From Saprospiraceae bacterium (lineage in GTDB: Bacteria; Bacteroidota; Bacteroidia; Chitinophagales; Saprospiraceae), in the NCBI GenBank assembly GCA_016719855.1, contig JADJYH010000029.1:12698-76697 (forward strand): a stretch of DNA of 64,000 nt, in the 5' to 3' direction. Under the pieces are notes generated by a model. That model saw only the letters and a list, made by a program, of their open reading frames with translations, did no database searches and was not told the origin of the DNA. The position numbers were made by a program, and so were the translations under genes. Shown here piece after piece: positions 9,229-18,624 of the stretch. Position 1 is the stretch's first letter, and each line of letters opens with the position of its first letter.

Positions 9229-10776
9229 ATGCTTACGCTGTATTTTTTGATAGTGGTGTTCTTCCTCCTCCGCCTCTACGGCATCACCAACCCGCCGCTG
9301 GAGGTCAACCACAACTGGCGGCAGGTCACCACCAACATGTACGCCCGCAACTTCCTGGAAGTGGACGACAACCCGCTGTACTGCCGGGTGGACATGGCCG
9401 GCGACCTCACGGGCATCACCGCCAAGGAGTTCCCGCTGTTCAACTACCTGATTTATGTCGCCGCCGAGGTCTTCGGTTGGCAGCACTGGTACGGGCGGCT
9501 CATCAGCCTCGTGGTATCCAGTTTCGGCGTCTGGTTTTTCTATTTGTTGGTAAAAAATTACGTGGCAGGGATTGGAAAGCCCGTAGGGATTTCTAAGCCC
9601 GCAGGGACTTCCAAGCCCAATGACACTTTCCAAAACCAAAGATTTGAAGCAATTGCAACAAGCCCTGCGCGCTCAGGCTTAGAAATCTCTCCCTTTTGGT
9701 CGAGCTTTCCAATCCTTCGCTCGGAGGGAGCCATCGCCTACCCTGCCACCGTCATTTTACTCAGCTCCATCTGGTTCGGCCATTCCCGCATCATCATGCC
9801 GGACACGTTCAGCGTGTCGCTGGTGCTGGCGGGGCTTTGGTTTGGGCGGGAGTGGCTGCACCGGGGCGGGAGTTGGAGATTGGTGTTGTTCGGACTGCTC
9901 GGCACATTGGGGGCGTTGAGCAAGCTGCCGTCGGGGTTCCTGCTGGCAGCACTGGCTTTCCCGTTTTTTGACAAAACCATTTTACCAAAAAGAAAAATCG
10001 GCCTGGCGGCAATGGGCGCCGTGCTGCTGGCCTGCTGCGGTTGGTGGTACTTTTGGTGGCTACCGCAGGTGATTCAAACCTACGGTTTCGAGCACTACCC
10101 GATGCGGTCGCTCGGCACTGGGATGCGTGAAATCCTCAATGGCTTGCCCACGGTTTTCGAGCGATTTTACCGAAGTGCTTTGAAGAGTTACGTGGGGTTC
10201 GGCTTGTACGTGGCGGGGCTAGGGCTGGCCATTTGGCGGCGGGAGTGGCGGTTGCTGGGACTGTTCGGGCTGCTGTCGGCAGTGTTCGTGGGGTACATGT
10301 TCAAGTCGGGGTCGAGCTTTTACCACCACAATTATTACATCATCCCTTTCGTACCGGTGATGGCCGTGATGGCGGGCTTTGCGTTGGCGCAAATACCGGG
10401 CCCGTGGCTGCGCAATCTCCTGCTGCTGGCCGTGGCCGTGGAGGGCATCGCCAACCAGCAGGATGCTTTCCGCATCAAAAAAAGCGAGTTGCCAAAGCTG
10501 CAACTTGAACCCATTGCCGACTCGCTCAGCCAGCGCAGCGACCTCGTGGCGTTCTACTCCGAAGAGGGGAACCCACATGAAATGTACTTCGCCCACCGGA
10601 AGGGCTGGCTGGTGAGCGCTGCGCAAATCAAGGACACAAGCTATCTGGCCGACCTTCGGGAAAGGGGTTGTCGCCTGCTTTTTATCAACAAAAAATCGCT
10701 GGAAAAAGGGAAATGGCCTCGACGAGAAGCGATTTACGAAGATGACAACTACTTGGTTTTCAGGCTGGTTGATTGA
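9229..10776 (+). CDS. Multi-span membrane glycosyltransferase (GT39/ArnT-like)
   Basis: A 515-residue polytopic protein resembling dolichyl-phosphate-mannose mannosyltransferase/ArnT-type glycosyltransferases, which move sugars from polyprenyl-phosphate carriers on the outer face of the inner membrane. Early loop residues NPPLEVNHNWRQVTTNMYAR carry the acidic/aromatic pattern of such enzymes, and about ten hydrophobic segments follow. Residues about 114-163 (9569-9715) are out of character: a hydrophilic KPVGISKPAGTSKP-like insert encoded by an inverted repeat, placed where homologues would be expected to pass straight into the next membrane helix. The frame stays open through it. Acceptor and donor are unknown. 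Confidence 0.75.
   Translation: MLTLYFLIVVFFLLRLYGITNPPLEVNHNWRQVTTNMYARNFLEVDDNPLYCRVDMAGDLTGITAKEFPLFNYLIYVAAEVFGWQHWYGRLISLVVSSFGVWFFYLLVKNYVAGIGKPVGISKPAGTSKPNDTFQNQRFEAIATSPARSGLEISPFWSSFPILRSEGAIAYPATVILLSSIWFGHSRIIMPDTFSVSLVLAGLWFGREWLHRGGSWRLVLFGLLGTLGALSKLPSGFLLAALAFPFFDKTILPKRKIGLAAMGAVLLACCGWWYFWWLPQVIQTYGFEHYPMRSLGTGMREILNGLPTVFERFYRSALKSYVGFGLYVAGLGLAIWRREWRLLGLFGLLSAVFVGYMFKSGSSFYHHNYYIIPFVPVMAVMAGFALAQIPGPWLRNLLLLAVAVEGIANQQDAFRIKKSELPKLQLEPIADSLSQRSDLVAFYSEEGNPHEMYFAHRKGWLVSAAQIKDTSYLADLRERGCRLLFINKKSLEKGKWPRREAIYEDDNYLVFRLVD
9569..9715. repeat. Inverted repeat inserted in frame within a coding sequence
   Basis: GGATTGGAAAGC (9569-9580) pairs perfectly with 9704-9715, and GATTTCTAAGCC (9588-9599) with 9676-9687. 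Near-copies (AGGGACTTCCAAGCCC) extend the word array. The segment encodes about 49 residues in the glycosyltransferase without breaking its frame. Confidence 0.75.
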
Positions 10777-10793
10777 GGTTGAAAATGTAGCCA

Positions 10794-10821
10794 TTGGCTT
10801 TCGGTAGCTTTTTTACCTTTG
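10794..10821 (+). promoter_or_regulatory. Promoter of the amidohydrolase-like gene
   Basis: TTG at 10794-10796 and TACCTTTG at 10814-10821, spaced 17 bases, match the Bacteroidota -33/-7 pattern. They lie 36-63 bases before the proposed ATG at 10857. Confidence 0.6.
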
Positions 10822-10856
10822 CCAATCACCCATGCTTTAATGGTGAATTCAAAAAA

Positions 10857-12148
10857 ATGAAAATGAGAAAGGCCATACTTTTTGCGGCTTTCGCCGCACT
10901 ATTTTTCTGAAAACAATGGCGCAAAACGTGCCCGTGCCTGCCCCAGCACAGACGCAGCCCATCCTCATTACCAATGCCACGGCGCACCTTGGCAACGGGC
11001 AGGTCATCGAGAACAGCTACATCGCTTTCGACCAGGGCAAAATCACCTTCGTGGGCAACATGGCGGTGGGCAGGGGATTCCCCGGTCACCTCATCATTGA
11101 TGCAGCGGGCAAGCACCTCTACCCAGGGTTCATCGCCCCGGATTCGGAGCTGGGATTGCAGGAAATCGAGGCCGTGCGGGCCACTGCTGATGCCAACGAA
11201 ATTGGGTCGCTGAACCCCAATATCCGCTCCATCATCGCCTACAACACCGACTCGGAGGTGACGCCCACCGTGCGCTCGATGGGCGTGCTGATGGCCGAAA
11301 TTACGCCGTCCGGCGGGCGCATCCCTGGCCAGTCGAGCATCGTGCAGCTCGACGCCTGGAACTGGGAAGATGCCGCCTACGCCACCGATTTTGCCATGCA
11401 CCTGGTCTGGCCAAACGCTGGCCGCTTCAACTGGCAGGAGGGCCGCACGGAGCGCAATGAGGAGTATGCCAACCAACTGAGGGAATTGGATGACTTTTTC
11501 AAGCAGGCAAAAGCCTACGGCGAAAACCCCTCATCAACCCAGAAAAACCTGCGCTTCGAGGCGATGCAGGGGCTTTTTGATGGCTCGAAAAAGCTGTTCG
11601 TCCACACCAATTCGGCGACGGGCATGCAGGAGGCCGTAATGTTTGCGGAGCGGTTCCAACTGAAGCCGACCATCGTGGGCGGCAAGGACGCTTGGATGGT
11701 GACGGGGTTTCTCAAAGCGCACGACGTGCCCGTTATTTTTGCTACCACGCAACAACTGCCCAGCCGCGAGGACGACGATATTGACCAGCCGTTCAAGACC
11801 CCGGCCATGCTGCAAGCCGCCGGACTGCGGTGGTGCTTCGCCCACGATGGGTTTTGGAAGCAGCGCAACTTGGCCTTCCAAGCTGGCCAGGCCGTTGGAT
11901 TCGGGCTGGCCTACGAGGATGCGGTGCGTGCGCTCACTGGCAGCACCGCCGATATTTTGGGCATCGGAAAGACCGTCGGGACGATTGAAGTGGGCAAGGA
12001 CGCCACGCTGTTCATCAGCGAGGGCGATGCGCTGGACATGCGGACAAGCAAGGTGACGAGGGCTTTCATTCAGGGAAGGGACATCAATTTGGACAACAAA
12101 CAGGAGGCGCTCTACCGGCGTTTTCAGATGAAGTACAAATCGAGGTGA
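10857..12148 (+). CDS. Secreted amidohydrolase-family protein lacking the HxH metal motif, one frameshift
   Basis: Amidohydrolase superfamily protein with the usual opening beta-sandwich (ILITNATAHLGNGQVIENSY) and closing TVGTIEVGKDATLF motif. The normal PGFIDxHxH metal site is replaced by PGFIAPDSELGL, so classical metallohydrolase activity is doubtful; this variant subgroup is known in Bacteroidota. The likely start is ATG 10857, giving signal peptide MKMRKAILFAAFAALFF. As read it hits TGA at 10908-10910, and one extra T restores the join to KTMAQNVPVP. An internal ATG at 10916 gives a signal-less form. Restored length is 430 residues. Substrate is unknown. Confidence 0.75.
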
Positions 12149-12157
12149 GGGGGTTGT

Positions 12158-14354
12158 CTAAAAATGGTCTTCCTTCACCTTTGGCAAATGCAGCGAAAAA
12201 GTAGCGCCTACCCCAAGTGCCGATTTCACAATAATCCTTCCGCCAAGCCGCTTCGCAATTTTTTGGCAAATGGCCAGGCCGATGCCCGTGCCTTCGTACT
12301 CGCTCTGGTGGTGCAGCCGCTTGAATATCTCAAAAATCTTGACCTGGTTTTCCTCCGAAATACCGATTCCGTTGTCGGTAACGTGGATGATGTGCGCTTC
12401 GGCGGTTTCCTCAGCCGTTACCCGAACATACGGCAAGGTGCCGGGCTTCACGAACTTTATCGCATTGGTCAGCAGGTTCTGGAACAGTTGAACAAAAAGG
12501 TGTTGGGTGCCTTTCAGCACGGGGAGTTCGCCCCGTTCAATCACGGCGCTAGTTTCGATGATCCGTATTTTCAAATTGGCAAGGCTTAGGTTGAACACAT
12601 CGTTCAGCGCCACGTCCGTCAGTTCCTCCCTCGATTGGTTGACGGTGGAGTACCGCAACAGGCCGTCCAAAAGGTTGTTCATGCGGTTGACGCCTTCGTT
12701 GACGTAGCGAAAATAGTCCTTTTCCTTTTCCTCAAGATGGGGTTTTGCGAGTTTTTCGATCACCTGCGTGAACGACCCAATCATGCGCAGCGGCTCCTTC
12801 AAGTCATGGCTGGCGATGTAAGCAAACTGACGTAGGTCGTCGTTTACCCGCAGCAACTCCTCGTTCTGGCGTGTTATCTGCTCACTCTTTTGAATGAGCT
12901 GCGACTGGTACTCGTTCTCCTTGGTCAGCAGTTCGATTTCCTTTTGTTTTTCCCGGATGGCATGGCGTATTTCCATGTCGAGGTTGTGGCGGTTGCGCTG
13001 CACCTTGGCAAACTCCTCCTGTATTTTCGTGTAGCGCTCCTGGTATTCAAGCGCCTGCTCGAACTGGCCTTTTTCCTTGAAAATCATGACTAACAGCTTG
13101 TACGCCTTTATTTCGGCGGCATCATCCTTGATTCGCTGGGCCAATTCGATAGCCTGCATGGCCATGTTGTAGGCATCTTGGCCCCTGTTTTCCTTAAAGG
13201 CTATCCGACAAAGGTTCAACAAGTTTATCTGCTTGCCATTTATCAATCCCGTTTCATCGAACATACGCTGCGCATCGGTGGCGTCAACGGTGGCCTCTTC
13301 GAACCGGTTCAGGGCGATTTTGGTGCGGCTCAATTGCGCCAGCGAATAGGCCAGCAGGTCGTGGAAATTGTTTTCCTTGGCCATTTGGTGGGCCTTTTCA
13401 AAATAGCCAATCGCCCTTTCGGGTTGCTCTGCGGTGAGGTAAATATTGCCAAGGTTGTTGAATACCACCGTTTTTGTCTTAAAATCAATGACATCGCTGT
13501 GCTGGTTCAGCACGTTCTCGTAGCGCCTGATGGCTTCCTCGTAGTTGTAGAGATGGGCGTAGAGCGTTCCAATATTTATTTGAACCTGGACAATCATCTC
13601 CCGATACCCAATCGCCTCGCACTTGCTGAGGGCCTCCAGGAAATACTGCATCCCAATCTTGTAATTGGACTTCACGCCGCAAACGACGGCAATGTTCCGA
13701 AGGGCAACCACCTCTTTCTCCACGTCGCCCAGTTGACGGCTGAGTTGGAGCAGCTCCTGGCTCATTTCCAAGGACTTTGAATAGTCCTGCAGCAGGATAT
13801 GTGCCTGCGAAAACAACTTGCACGCCTCCGCCCTTAGTTGGGCGAACGAGGATTTGCTGGTTTCTTCGAGCAGGTTTTCTATTTCGAAGGCCATTTCCAA
13901 GGTGTGGGCCGGGTCGTTCAGGGCAAGGTAAAGCTGGCCGAGGCCAGCGTAGGCTTTCACCAAATGACCTAAAAGGCCATGCTGTTTGGCCAGCTCCAGC
14001 GCTTCCTCAAAGTATTGATTTGAAAGCTCATACTGTTTGTTGTTGAGGTGAATTTTGCCTTCAATTATCAGAATATCTGCGGTCGTTTCAAGTGAAGGGA
14101 AAGAGTCGTTTAGAGCCTTGGCCTTTTGGAGGTAAAAACTTGCTTTAAGGTAAAAAGCAGATTCATTTTTGTACTTCCCATTGGTGTTATAGATACTGGC
14201 GAGCAGCAGGTAGGCAAAGGCAAGGCCAGCGTCCTCGGAAGAACCGCTCTCCCCAAATTCAAGGGCAATCTGTGCTGTGTTCAATGCTTTTTCAGTTGCC
14301 TCTTTTGGTAAAATTTAAGGAATCATCCAAAAGCACATGGAGCTGCTTGGTCAT
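12158..14354 (-). CDS. TPR-containing sensor histidine kinase, one frameshift at the N-terminus
   Basis: Soluble kinase with about eight TPR units (residues 1-400), a coiled coil (about 425-485), a HisKA domain with phospho-acceptor His493 in IASHDLKEPLRM, and a HATPase domain (QNLLTNAIKF, DNGIGI, GTGIGLAI). No membrane segment is seen, so it may read a cytosolic partner through its TPRs or work with another receptor. A plausible start is ATG 14354 (MTKQLHVLLDDSLNFTK), which goes out of frame in an AAAA run near 14306 and rejoins at EATEKALNTAQIAL. Read without correction it begins at a TTG at 14284. No response regulator is adjacent. Confidence 0.85.
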
Positions 14355-14733
14355 TCAATGGCTCTTTTAAAATACAAAACGAATAAAAAGGGGTAGTAAA
14401 AACAAGGTGGGCTAGGACGCATAGCCAGCCAGGGCGGTTGGGAAGTTATCATGGTGCGAGATTAGGAAAGCCTAAATTCAAATAACTTGCCAATTATTGT
14501 CTATACAATCCTACTTCATGCCAAGATATGTTTCATTACTTTTGGCGTTGGCGTTAGGGCACCTTTAGCATTTTGGCACCGTTTGTTCCAGGAACGGCAT
14601 TAGCACACCTAGAACGGAAATCCAAACGGACAAAACCTAGCACCCAAGAATATAAGTATTTGGCCATCAATTGTTTAAAATCGGGAGGCACAGTTTTTTT
14701 GGTTTGTTCCAACCTTCCACTAACTTGCAGCCC
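14355..14733. other. Intergenic stretch, nothing recognised
   Basis: About 380 bases between the divergent histidine kinase and tauE. No convincing ORF, hairpin or TAnnTTTG box was found. GTTCCAGGAACGGCATTAGCA (about 14583-14603) contains a short near-palindrome of unknown meaning. Confidence 0.4.
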
Positions 14734-15471
14734 ATGGACTGGGAAATTTACCTGTTTTTCTTTTTCATTGCCGCACTTTACGCCTCCGTAGGGTTTGGCG
14801 GTGGCTCCAGCTACATCGCTGTACTGGCCTTTTTTGGGGTGAATTTTTTATTGGTTCGCTCCAGTGCGCTGCTTTGCAACATTGTGGTCGTCATCTTTGG
14901 CACACTCATTTTTTACCGACAAGGACATTTGAACTGGAAGAAGGCGCTACCGCTGGTGATTGCCAGTGTGCCGATGGCATTTCTGGGCGGTTTCCTGCCG
15001 ATCAAGGAGCGGACTTTTTTCATCCTGCTGGCCATTACTTTGGTACTGGCGGGCCTGCTCACTTGGTGGCAACCCAAGGCCAACCTCCCCAATGCCAGAA
15101 CAGAAAGCCCTTTGATCAATCCCGTGCTCGGAGGCAGCATCGGCTTTCTTTCGGGGATGGTCGGCATCGGCGGGGGCATCTTCCTCGCACCGCTGTTGTA
15201 CCTCACCCGTTGGGCGGAAGCCAAAACAATCGCCGCTACGGCCAGCCTTTTCATCCTCGTTAACTCCATTGCGGGCATTCTGGGGCAAATCGCAAAGGGC
15301 AGTTTCCAATTCGACTGGAAATTCTCGCTGCCACTGTTGATTGCCGTATTTTTGGGCGGCCAAATTGGCTCTCGGCTCGGCGCCGTTAAATTGCCAACAA
15401 TTTGGGTTCGCCGGGCCACGTCGCTGCTGATTTGCTATATCGGCATCGAGCTTTTGGTGAAAAATATTTGA
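14734..15471 (+). CDS. TauE/SafE-family (DUF81) membrane exporter
   Basis: A 245-residue membrane protein with about eight helices and the family duplication: VGFGGGSSYIAVLAFFG in the first half and VGIGGGIFLAPLL in the second. Family members export sulfite, sulfoacetate or other organosulfur anions. Start ATG 14734 gives a first residue just before the first helix; an upstream in-frame ATG at 14671 would add an unlikely 21-residue leader. It precedes moaD by six bases, so the three genes probably form one transcript. A link to sulfur handling for molybdopterin synthesis is tempting but only inferred. Confidence 0.82.
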   Translation: MDWEIYLFFFFIAALYASVGFGGGSSYIAVLAFFGVNFLLVRSSALLCNIVVVIFGTLIFYRQGHLNWKKALPLVIASVPMAFLGGFLPIKERTFFILLAITLVLAGLLTWWQPKANLPNARTESPLINPVLGGSIGFLSGMVGIGGGIFLAPLLYLTRWAEAKTIAATASLFILVNSIAGILGQIAKGSFQFDWKFSLPLLIAVFLGGQIGSRLGAVKLPTIWVRRATSLLICYIGIELLVKNI

Positions 15472-15477
15472 CGCAAA

Positions 15478-15720
15478 ATGAAGGTTACACTACTTGCTTT
15501 CGGCATCGCAAAAGACATCACAGGGCAGCGTTTCATGGATTGGGAACTGCCGGAAGCCGCCTCGGTCGGTGACTTGAGGGCTGTTCTGGTGGAGCGGTTC
15601 CCACGAATGTCCGAGTTGAAGTCGGTGCGGCTGGCCGTCAACAGCGAGTACGCCACAGAGGATTTATTGCTCCAAGAAAATGATGAGGTAGCACTGATTC
15701 CGCCCGTGAGCGGCGGATAG
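15478..15720 (+). CDS. moaD: Molybdopterin synthase small (sulfur carrier) subunit
   Basis: An 80-residue ubiquitin-fold protein ending in the diagnostic Gly-Gly (PPVSGG), whose C-terminus carries the thiocarboxylate donated to precursor Z. It lies six bases after the exporter and twelve bases before moaE, as expected for the MoaD2-MoaE2 complex. Length is normal. Confidence 0.92.
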   Translation: MKVTLLAFGIAKDITGQRFMDWELPEAASVGDLRAVLVERFPRMSELKSVRLAVNSEYATEDLLLQENDEVALIPPVSGG

Positions 15721-15732
15721 CAATTTGCACAA

Positions 15733-16149
15733 ATGATTGAAATACTACTCACCAATTCCCCGCTTGACACCTCCCGATGCATCGGGTTCGTCAGCAACGA
15801 TGCCTCCGGTGGCATTGACTTGTTCATCGGCACGGTGCGCAACGCAACCAAGGGAAAGCCCGTGCTGCGCCTTGAATTTGAAGCCTACGAACCCATGGCC
15901 ATTGCCGAGATGCAGAAAATTGCGCAGCAGGCCATCGAGCGTTTTTCCGTTCAAAAAATCGCCCTGCACCACCGCACGGGCATCCTGCAAATCGGCGATG
16001 CCGCCGTCGTGATCGCCGTGAGCGCCCCGCACCGGGCAGCCGCCTTCGACGCCTGCCGCTACTGCATTGATACGCTGAAAGAAACCGTCCCGATTTGGAA
16101 AAAGGAGATTTTTGAAGATGGCGAGGTTTGGGTGGCGGCGCATCCTTGA
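15733..16149 (+). CDS. moaE: Molybdopterin synthase catalytic subunit
   Basis: A 138-residue MoaE that converts precursor Z to molybdopterin using MoaD thiocarboxylate. The core is clear: IGTVRNATKGK, LEFEAYEPMA, HHRTGILQIGD, VSAPHRAAAFDAC and the active-site lysine region KETVPIWKKE. Length and start are normal. No other moa or moe genes appear in the window. Confidence 0.93.
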   Translation: MIEILLTNSPLDTSRCIGFVSNDASGGIDLFIGTVRNATKGKPVLRLEFEAYEPMAIAEMQKIAQQAIERFSVQKIALHHRTGILQIGDAAVVIAVSAPHRAAAFDACRYCIDTLKETVPIWKKEIFEDGEVWVAAHP

Positions 16150-16262
16150 GTTGGCAGTTTGGCAGTTGGCAGTTGGCAGTCAGCACCTGCTACCTTCACC
16201 CTGACTGGCATACTATCAAACAGCCGAACTGACTGCCGACTGTCAAACTGCCGAACTGCCGT
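16150..16262. repeat. Iterated-word inverted repeat (GGCAGTT / AACTGCC) between convergent genes
   Basis: GGCAGTT units repeat at 16153-16180, followed by complementary AACTGCC/ACTGTCAAACTGCC units at 16226-16260. It begins at the base after the moaE stop and contains the last codons of the convergent acetyltransferase gene. The same word family is found at 36256-36288 and 54194-54223. Confidence 0.8.
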
Positions 16263-16878
16263 CCAATTCTCGCTGGAATAGCTGAAAATACCGCCCCACA
16301 TGCAGCCCATCCATCAGGGCGTGGTTAGCTTCCACGGACACGGGCATTTTCCACTGTCCGTTTTCCTCGAATGTTTTGCCAAAAACAAGCTTCGGTACGC
16401 TCTCCTCCCGACCAAACCGGCGGGCGTGTTTCACGGCCGTGAACGATACCCACGGCATGATGGAGTAGTGCAGTTTGTCGTGTTCATCGTCGCCAGGGTT
16501 AAGGTCGCGGGTGCGGAGCTGCTCGTCCATTTTTTCACGGCCCAAGGCCACGAAACTGCGGAGGTCGTGCCGCATTTCGAGGTAGCAGAAGCTGAAGGTT
16601 TCGTCGTCGTGGAGGACGGTGAGACTTGGGTGTACCACGTCGTAACAGCGCACTTCGCCACCAACGAGCCTCATTCGAAACTCCTGGATGGCATTGGCAG
16701 CGTTGGTGGAACAGTACAAGCTGGCCAGCGAAAAGGGAAGTTTACTTTTTTTACAAAAATCAAAAAGCCGAGTCACGTCCACGTTGGTGCAGACGTTGAA
16801 AAACGGGTCGTCGAACTTGCGGAAAAAGTGGAAAACGTCGCGGCGTTTCCAAGTGGTGGTGTCGAGTGTTTTGAACAT
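16243..16878 (-). CDS. Chloramphenicol acetyltransferase-like protein
   Basis: A 211-residue protein of the type A CAT fold, normally a trimer that acetylates chloramphenicol or other hydroxyl acceptors from acetyl-CoA. The catalytic His is in EANHALMDGLH (HxxxDG). Other family blocks include RKFDDPFFNVC near the start and SIMPWVSFTAVKH. Bacteroidota carry many such genes of unproven substrate, so resistance should not be assumed. The final residues (DGSSAV) are written by the GGCAGTT repeat array that overlaps the 3' end. Confidence 0.85.
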   Translation of the reverse strand: MFKTLDTTTWKRRDVFHFFRKFDDPFFNVCTNVDVTRLFDFCKKSKLPFSLASLYCSTNAANAIQEFRMRLVGGEVRCYDVVHPSLTVLHDDETFSFCYLEMRHDLRSFVALGREKMDEQLRTRDLNPGDDEHDKLHYSIMPWVSFTAVKHARRFGREESVPKLVFGKTFEENGQWKMPVSVEANHALMDGLHVGRYFQLFQRELDGSSAV

Positions 16879-16881
16879 AAA

Positions 16882-17098
16882 ATATTGGGATATTGAGTTA
16901 TTGGGTTATTGAGATACTGGGATATTGAGTTATTGGAGCGGGGGGGTCAAAAAAATAAAAAATTTTTTTGTTTTTTTTTTAAAAAAAAAAAAAAAAAATT
17001 TTTTGAAACAGTACAAAATAATAGGACTCTAACAATTGAATTGTGGTTATAATGAATGCGGGGGTTCACAATATCCCAATATCCCAATAACATAATCA
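16882..17098. repeat. Inverted TATTGGG arrays around an A/T homopolymer tract
   Basis: TATTGGG/TATTGAG words iterate at 16882-16937, and the complementary CCCAATA words at 17068-17089. Between them lie a run of G (16940-16947) and a striking tract of A and T homopolymers (about 16949-17004). The same word pair flanks the four-helix-bundle gene at 19523-20015. The tract may be poorly sequenced. Confidence 0.8.
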
Positions 17099-18409
17099 AA
17101 CCCGTGCATGCGCTATTTTCACTTTCAACAATATCAAAAGCCCAATCAGAAAGAACACGGCCAGCGCCATCACGCTCACCCTCATGCCGCCCGAAAGCTG
17201 CCCGGTGAAGGCGAAGCTGAACGAGCCGAGCGCAGTGGCCGCTTTTTCCAAAACATCGTAAAAACTGAAGTACGACGTAGTGTCCTTCACGCCCACAGGC
17301 AGCAGCTTGGAATAGGTGGCCCGAGACTGCGACTGCACCCCGCCCATGACCAACCCGACAGCGGAGGCCATGATGTAAAACTGCGTTTTGCCCTCCACAA
17401 AATAGCCTCCCACACACACCACCGTCCAGAGGATGAGCATGACCACCAAGCCCGCTTTGTTGCCGATCCGGTCGGAGAGTTTGGCGAAGGACCAAGCACC
17501 CACCAGCGCCAGGATTTGCAAGAGCAGGATGACGATGATTAGCTCATTGGTGTCCATCTTCATTTCCACGTCAGCGAAGAGGGCTGCCAGCGCTAGTACC
17601 GTCTGCACCCCAGCGCTGTAAAAAAAGAAGGAAATCAGGAAGCGCTTGAGGTTGGGCAACTGCTTCACCTGCTGCCATACCTTGTTGAATTCGGCGTAGC
17701 CTTTTGATAAAATTTTTAGGTCAAATGGCGCATCGCTGTCTTTCGGCAGTCGCCGAAACGAGTATTGCGCAAAGCCAATCCACCACAAGCCAACCGTCAA
17801 AAACGAGATGCGAATGGCCAGTGTGCCCTCCGCTGGTAAGCCGAACTTGGCCGGGAAAGTTATCACCAACAAATTGACAATCAACAAGATAACACTTCCG
17901 ACATAGCCCATCATGAAGCCACGGGCGCTCACCGTATTGTAGCGGTCTTCGGTCACGATGTCGGGGAGGTAGGAGTTGTAAAACACCAGCGAACCGCCGA
18001 ACCCAGCCGTGCCAATGAGAAAGCCAAATATGCCCAGCGCCAGCATCGGCCCGTTCGTCAGTTCTTCCCCTGTGAAAAAAAACAGCGACATGCAGGCCAA
18101 CGAACCCACGGTGGTGAAAAACCGCAGGAAAGCCTTCCTTCGCCCACTTGAGTCGGCGATACCGGACAGGATGGGAGACAGGAACGCAATGAGCAGATAC
18201 GCCGTCGCTACCGTCAGCGAAAACAGCGTCGTGTTGTACATTGAAATGCCGAGCGGATTGATTTGGTGGGCGGTAATTCCCTCAAAATACGATGGGAAGA
18301 TGGCCACGGCAATCGTCAGTGCGAAGGCAGAATTGGCCCAATCGAACATGGTCCAGCCTTTGATGACTTTCGGGTCGTTGAGTTGAAAGTTGGGTTTCGT
18401 TTCGGTCAT
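17096..18409 (-). CDS. UMF1-family (Atg22-like) MFS transporter
   Basis: A 437-residue protein with about twelve membrane helices. The opening KVIKGWTMFDWANSAFAL and the loop SPILSGIADSSGRRKAFL are hallmarks of the UMF1 branch of the major facilitator superfamily, related to the yeast vacuolar effluxer Atg22. The substrate in bacteria is not established. Start ATG 18409 gives the canonical N-terminus. It is divergent from the rimK-like gene across a repeat-filled spacer. Confidence 0.85.
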   Translation of the reverse strand: MTETKPNFQLNDPKVIKGWTMFDWANSAFALTIAVAIFPSYFEGITAHQINPLGISMYNTTLFSLTVATAYLLIAFLSPILSGIADSSGRRKAFLRFFTTVGSLACMSLFFFTGEELTNGPMLALGIFGFLIGTAGFGGSLVFYNSYLPDIVTEDRYNTVSARGFMMGYVGSVILLIVNLLVITFPAKFGLPAEGTLAIRISFLTVGLWWIGFAQYSFRRLPKDSDAPFDLKILSKGYAEFNKVWQQVKQLPNLKRFLISFFFYSAGVQTVLALAALFADVEMKMDTNELIIVILLLQILALVGAWSFAKLSDRIGNKAGLVVMLILWTVVCVGGYFVEGKTQFYIMASAVGLVMGGVQSQSRATYSKLLPVGVKDTTSYFSFYDVLEKAATALGSFSFAFTGQLSGGMRVSVMALAVFFLIGLLILLKVKIAHARV

Positions 18410-18446
18410 TCGATTTTCGTTTGGCGAAAGATAAGGGGATTTTGGA

Positions 18447-18624
18447 TTTAGCGATTTACGATTTACGATTGGGGAGCTTGTTGAAATGTTCAGTTTTCGT
18501 TTTTTTCAAATATTTTGTGGCCGCAAAATCAGTTCTGCGTCACAAAACTGCCTTTCGGCAATTTGAAAGTTGGACGGCGTCCCAATCGTAAATCGCTAAA
18601 TCGTAAATCGCTAAATCGTAAATG
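18447..18624. repeat. Inverted AATCGTAAATCG arrays in a divergent promoter region
   Basis: TTTAGCGATTTACGATTTAC (from 18447, running to 18473) is matched in inverted form by CCCAATCGTAAATCGCTAAA and further units at 18581-18624, leaving a spacer of about 107 bases. The rimK ATG (18622-18624) is the last triplet of the array, so any ribosome-binding region is made of repeat. Confidence 0.8.

Noticed and set aside
16243..16878. Chloramphenicol resistance gene
   Set aside because: The CAT fold and HxxxDG are present, but substrate cannot be inferred, so only a CAT-like call is made.
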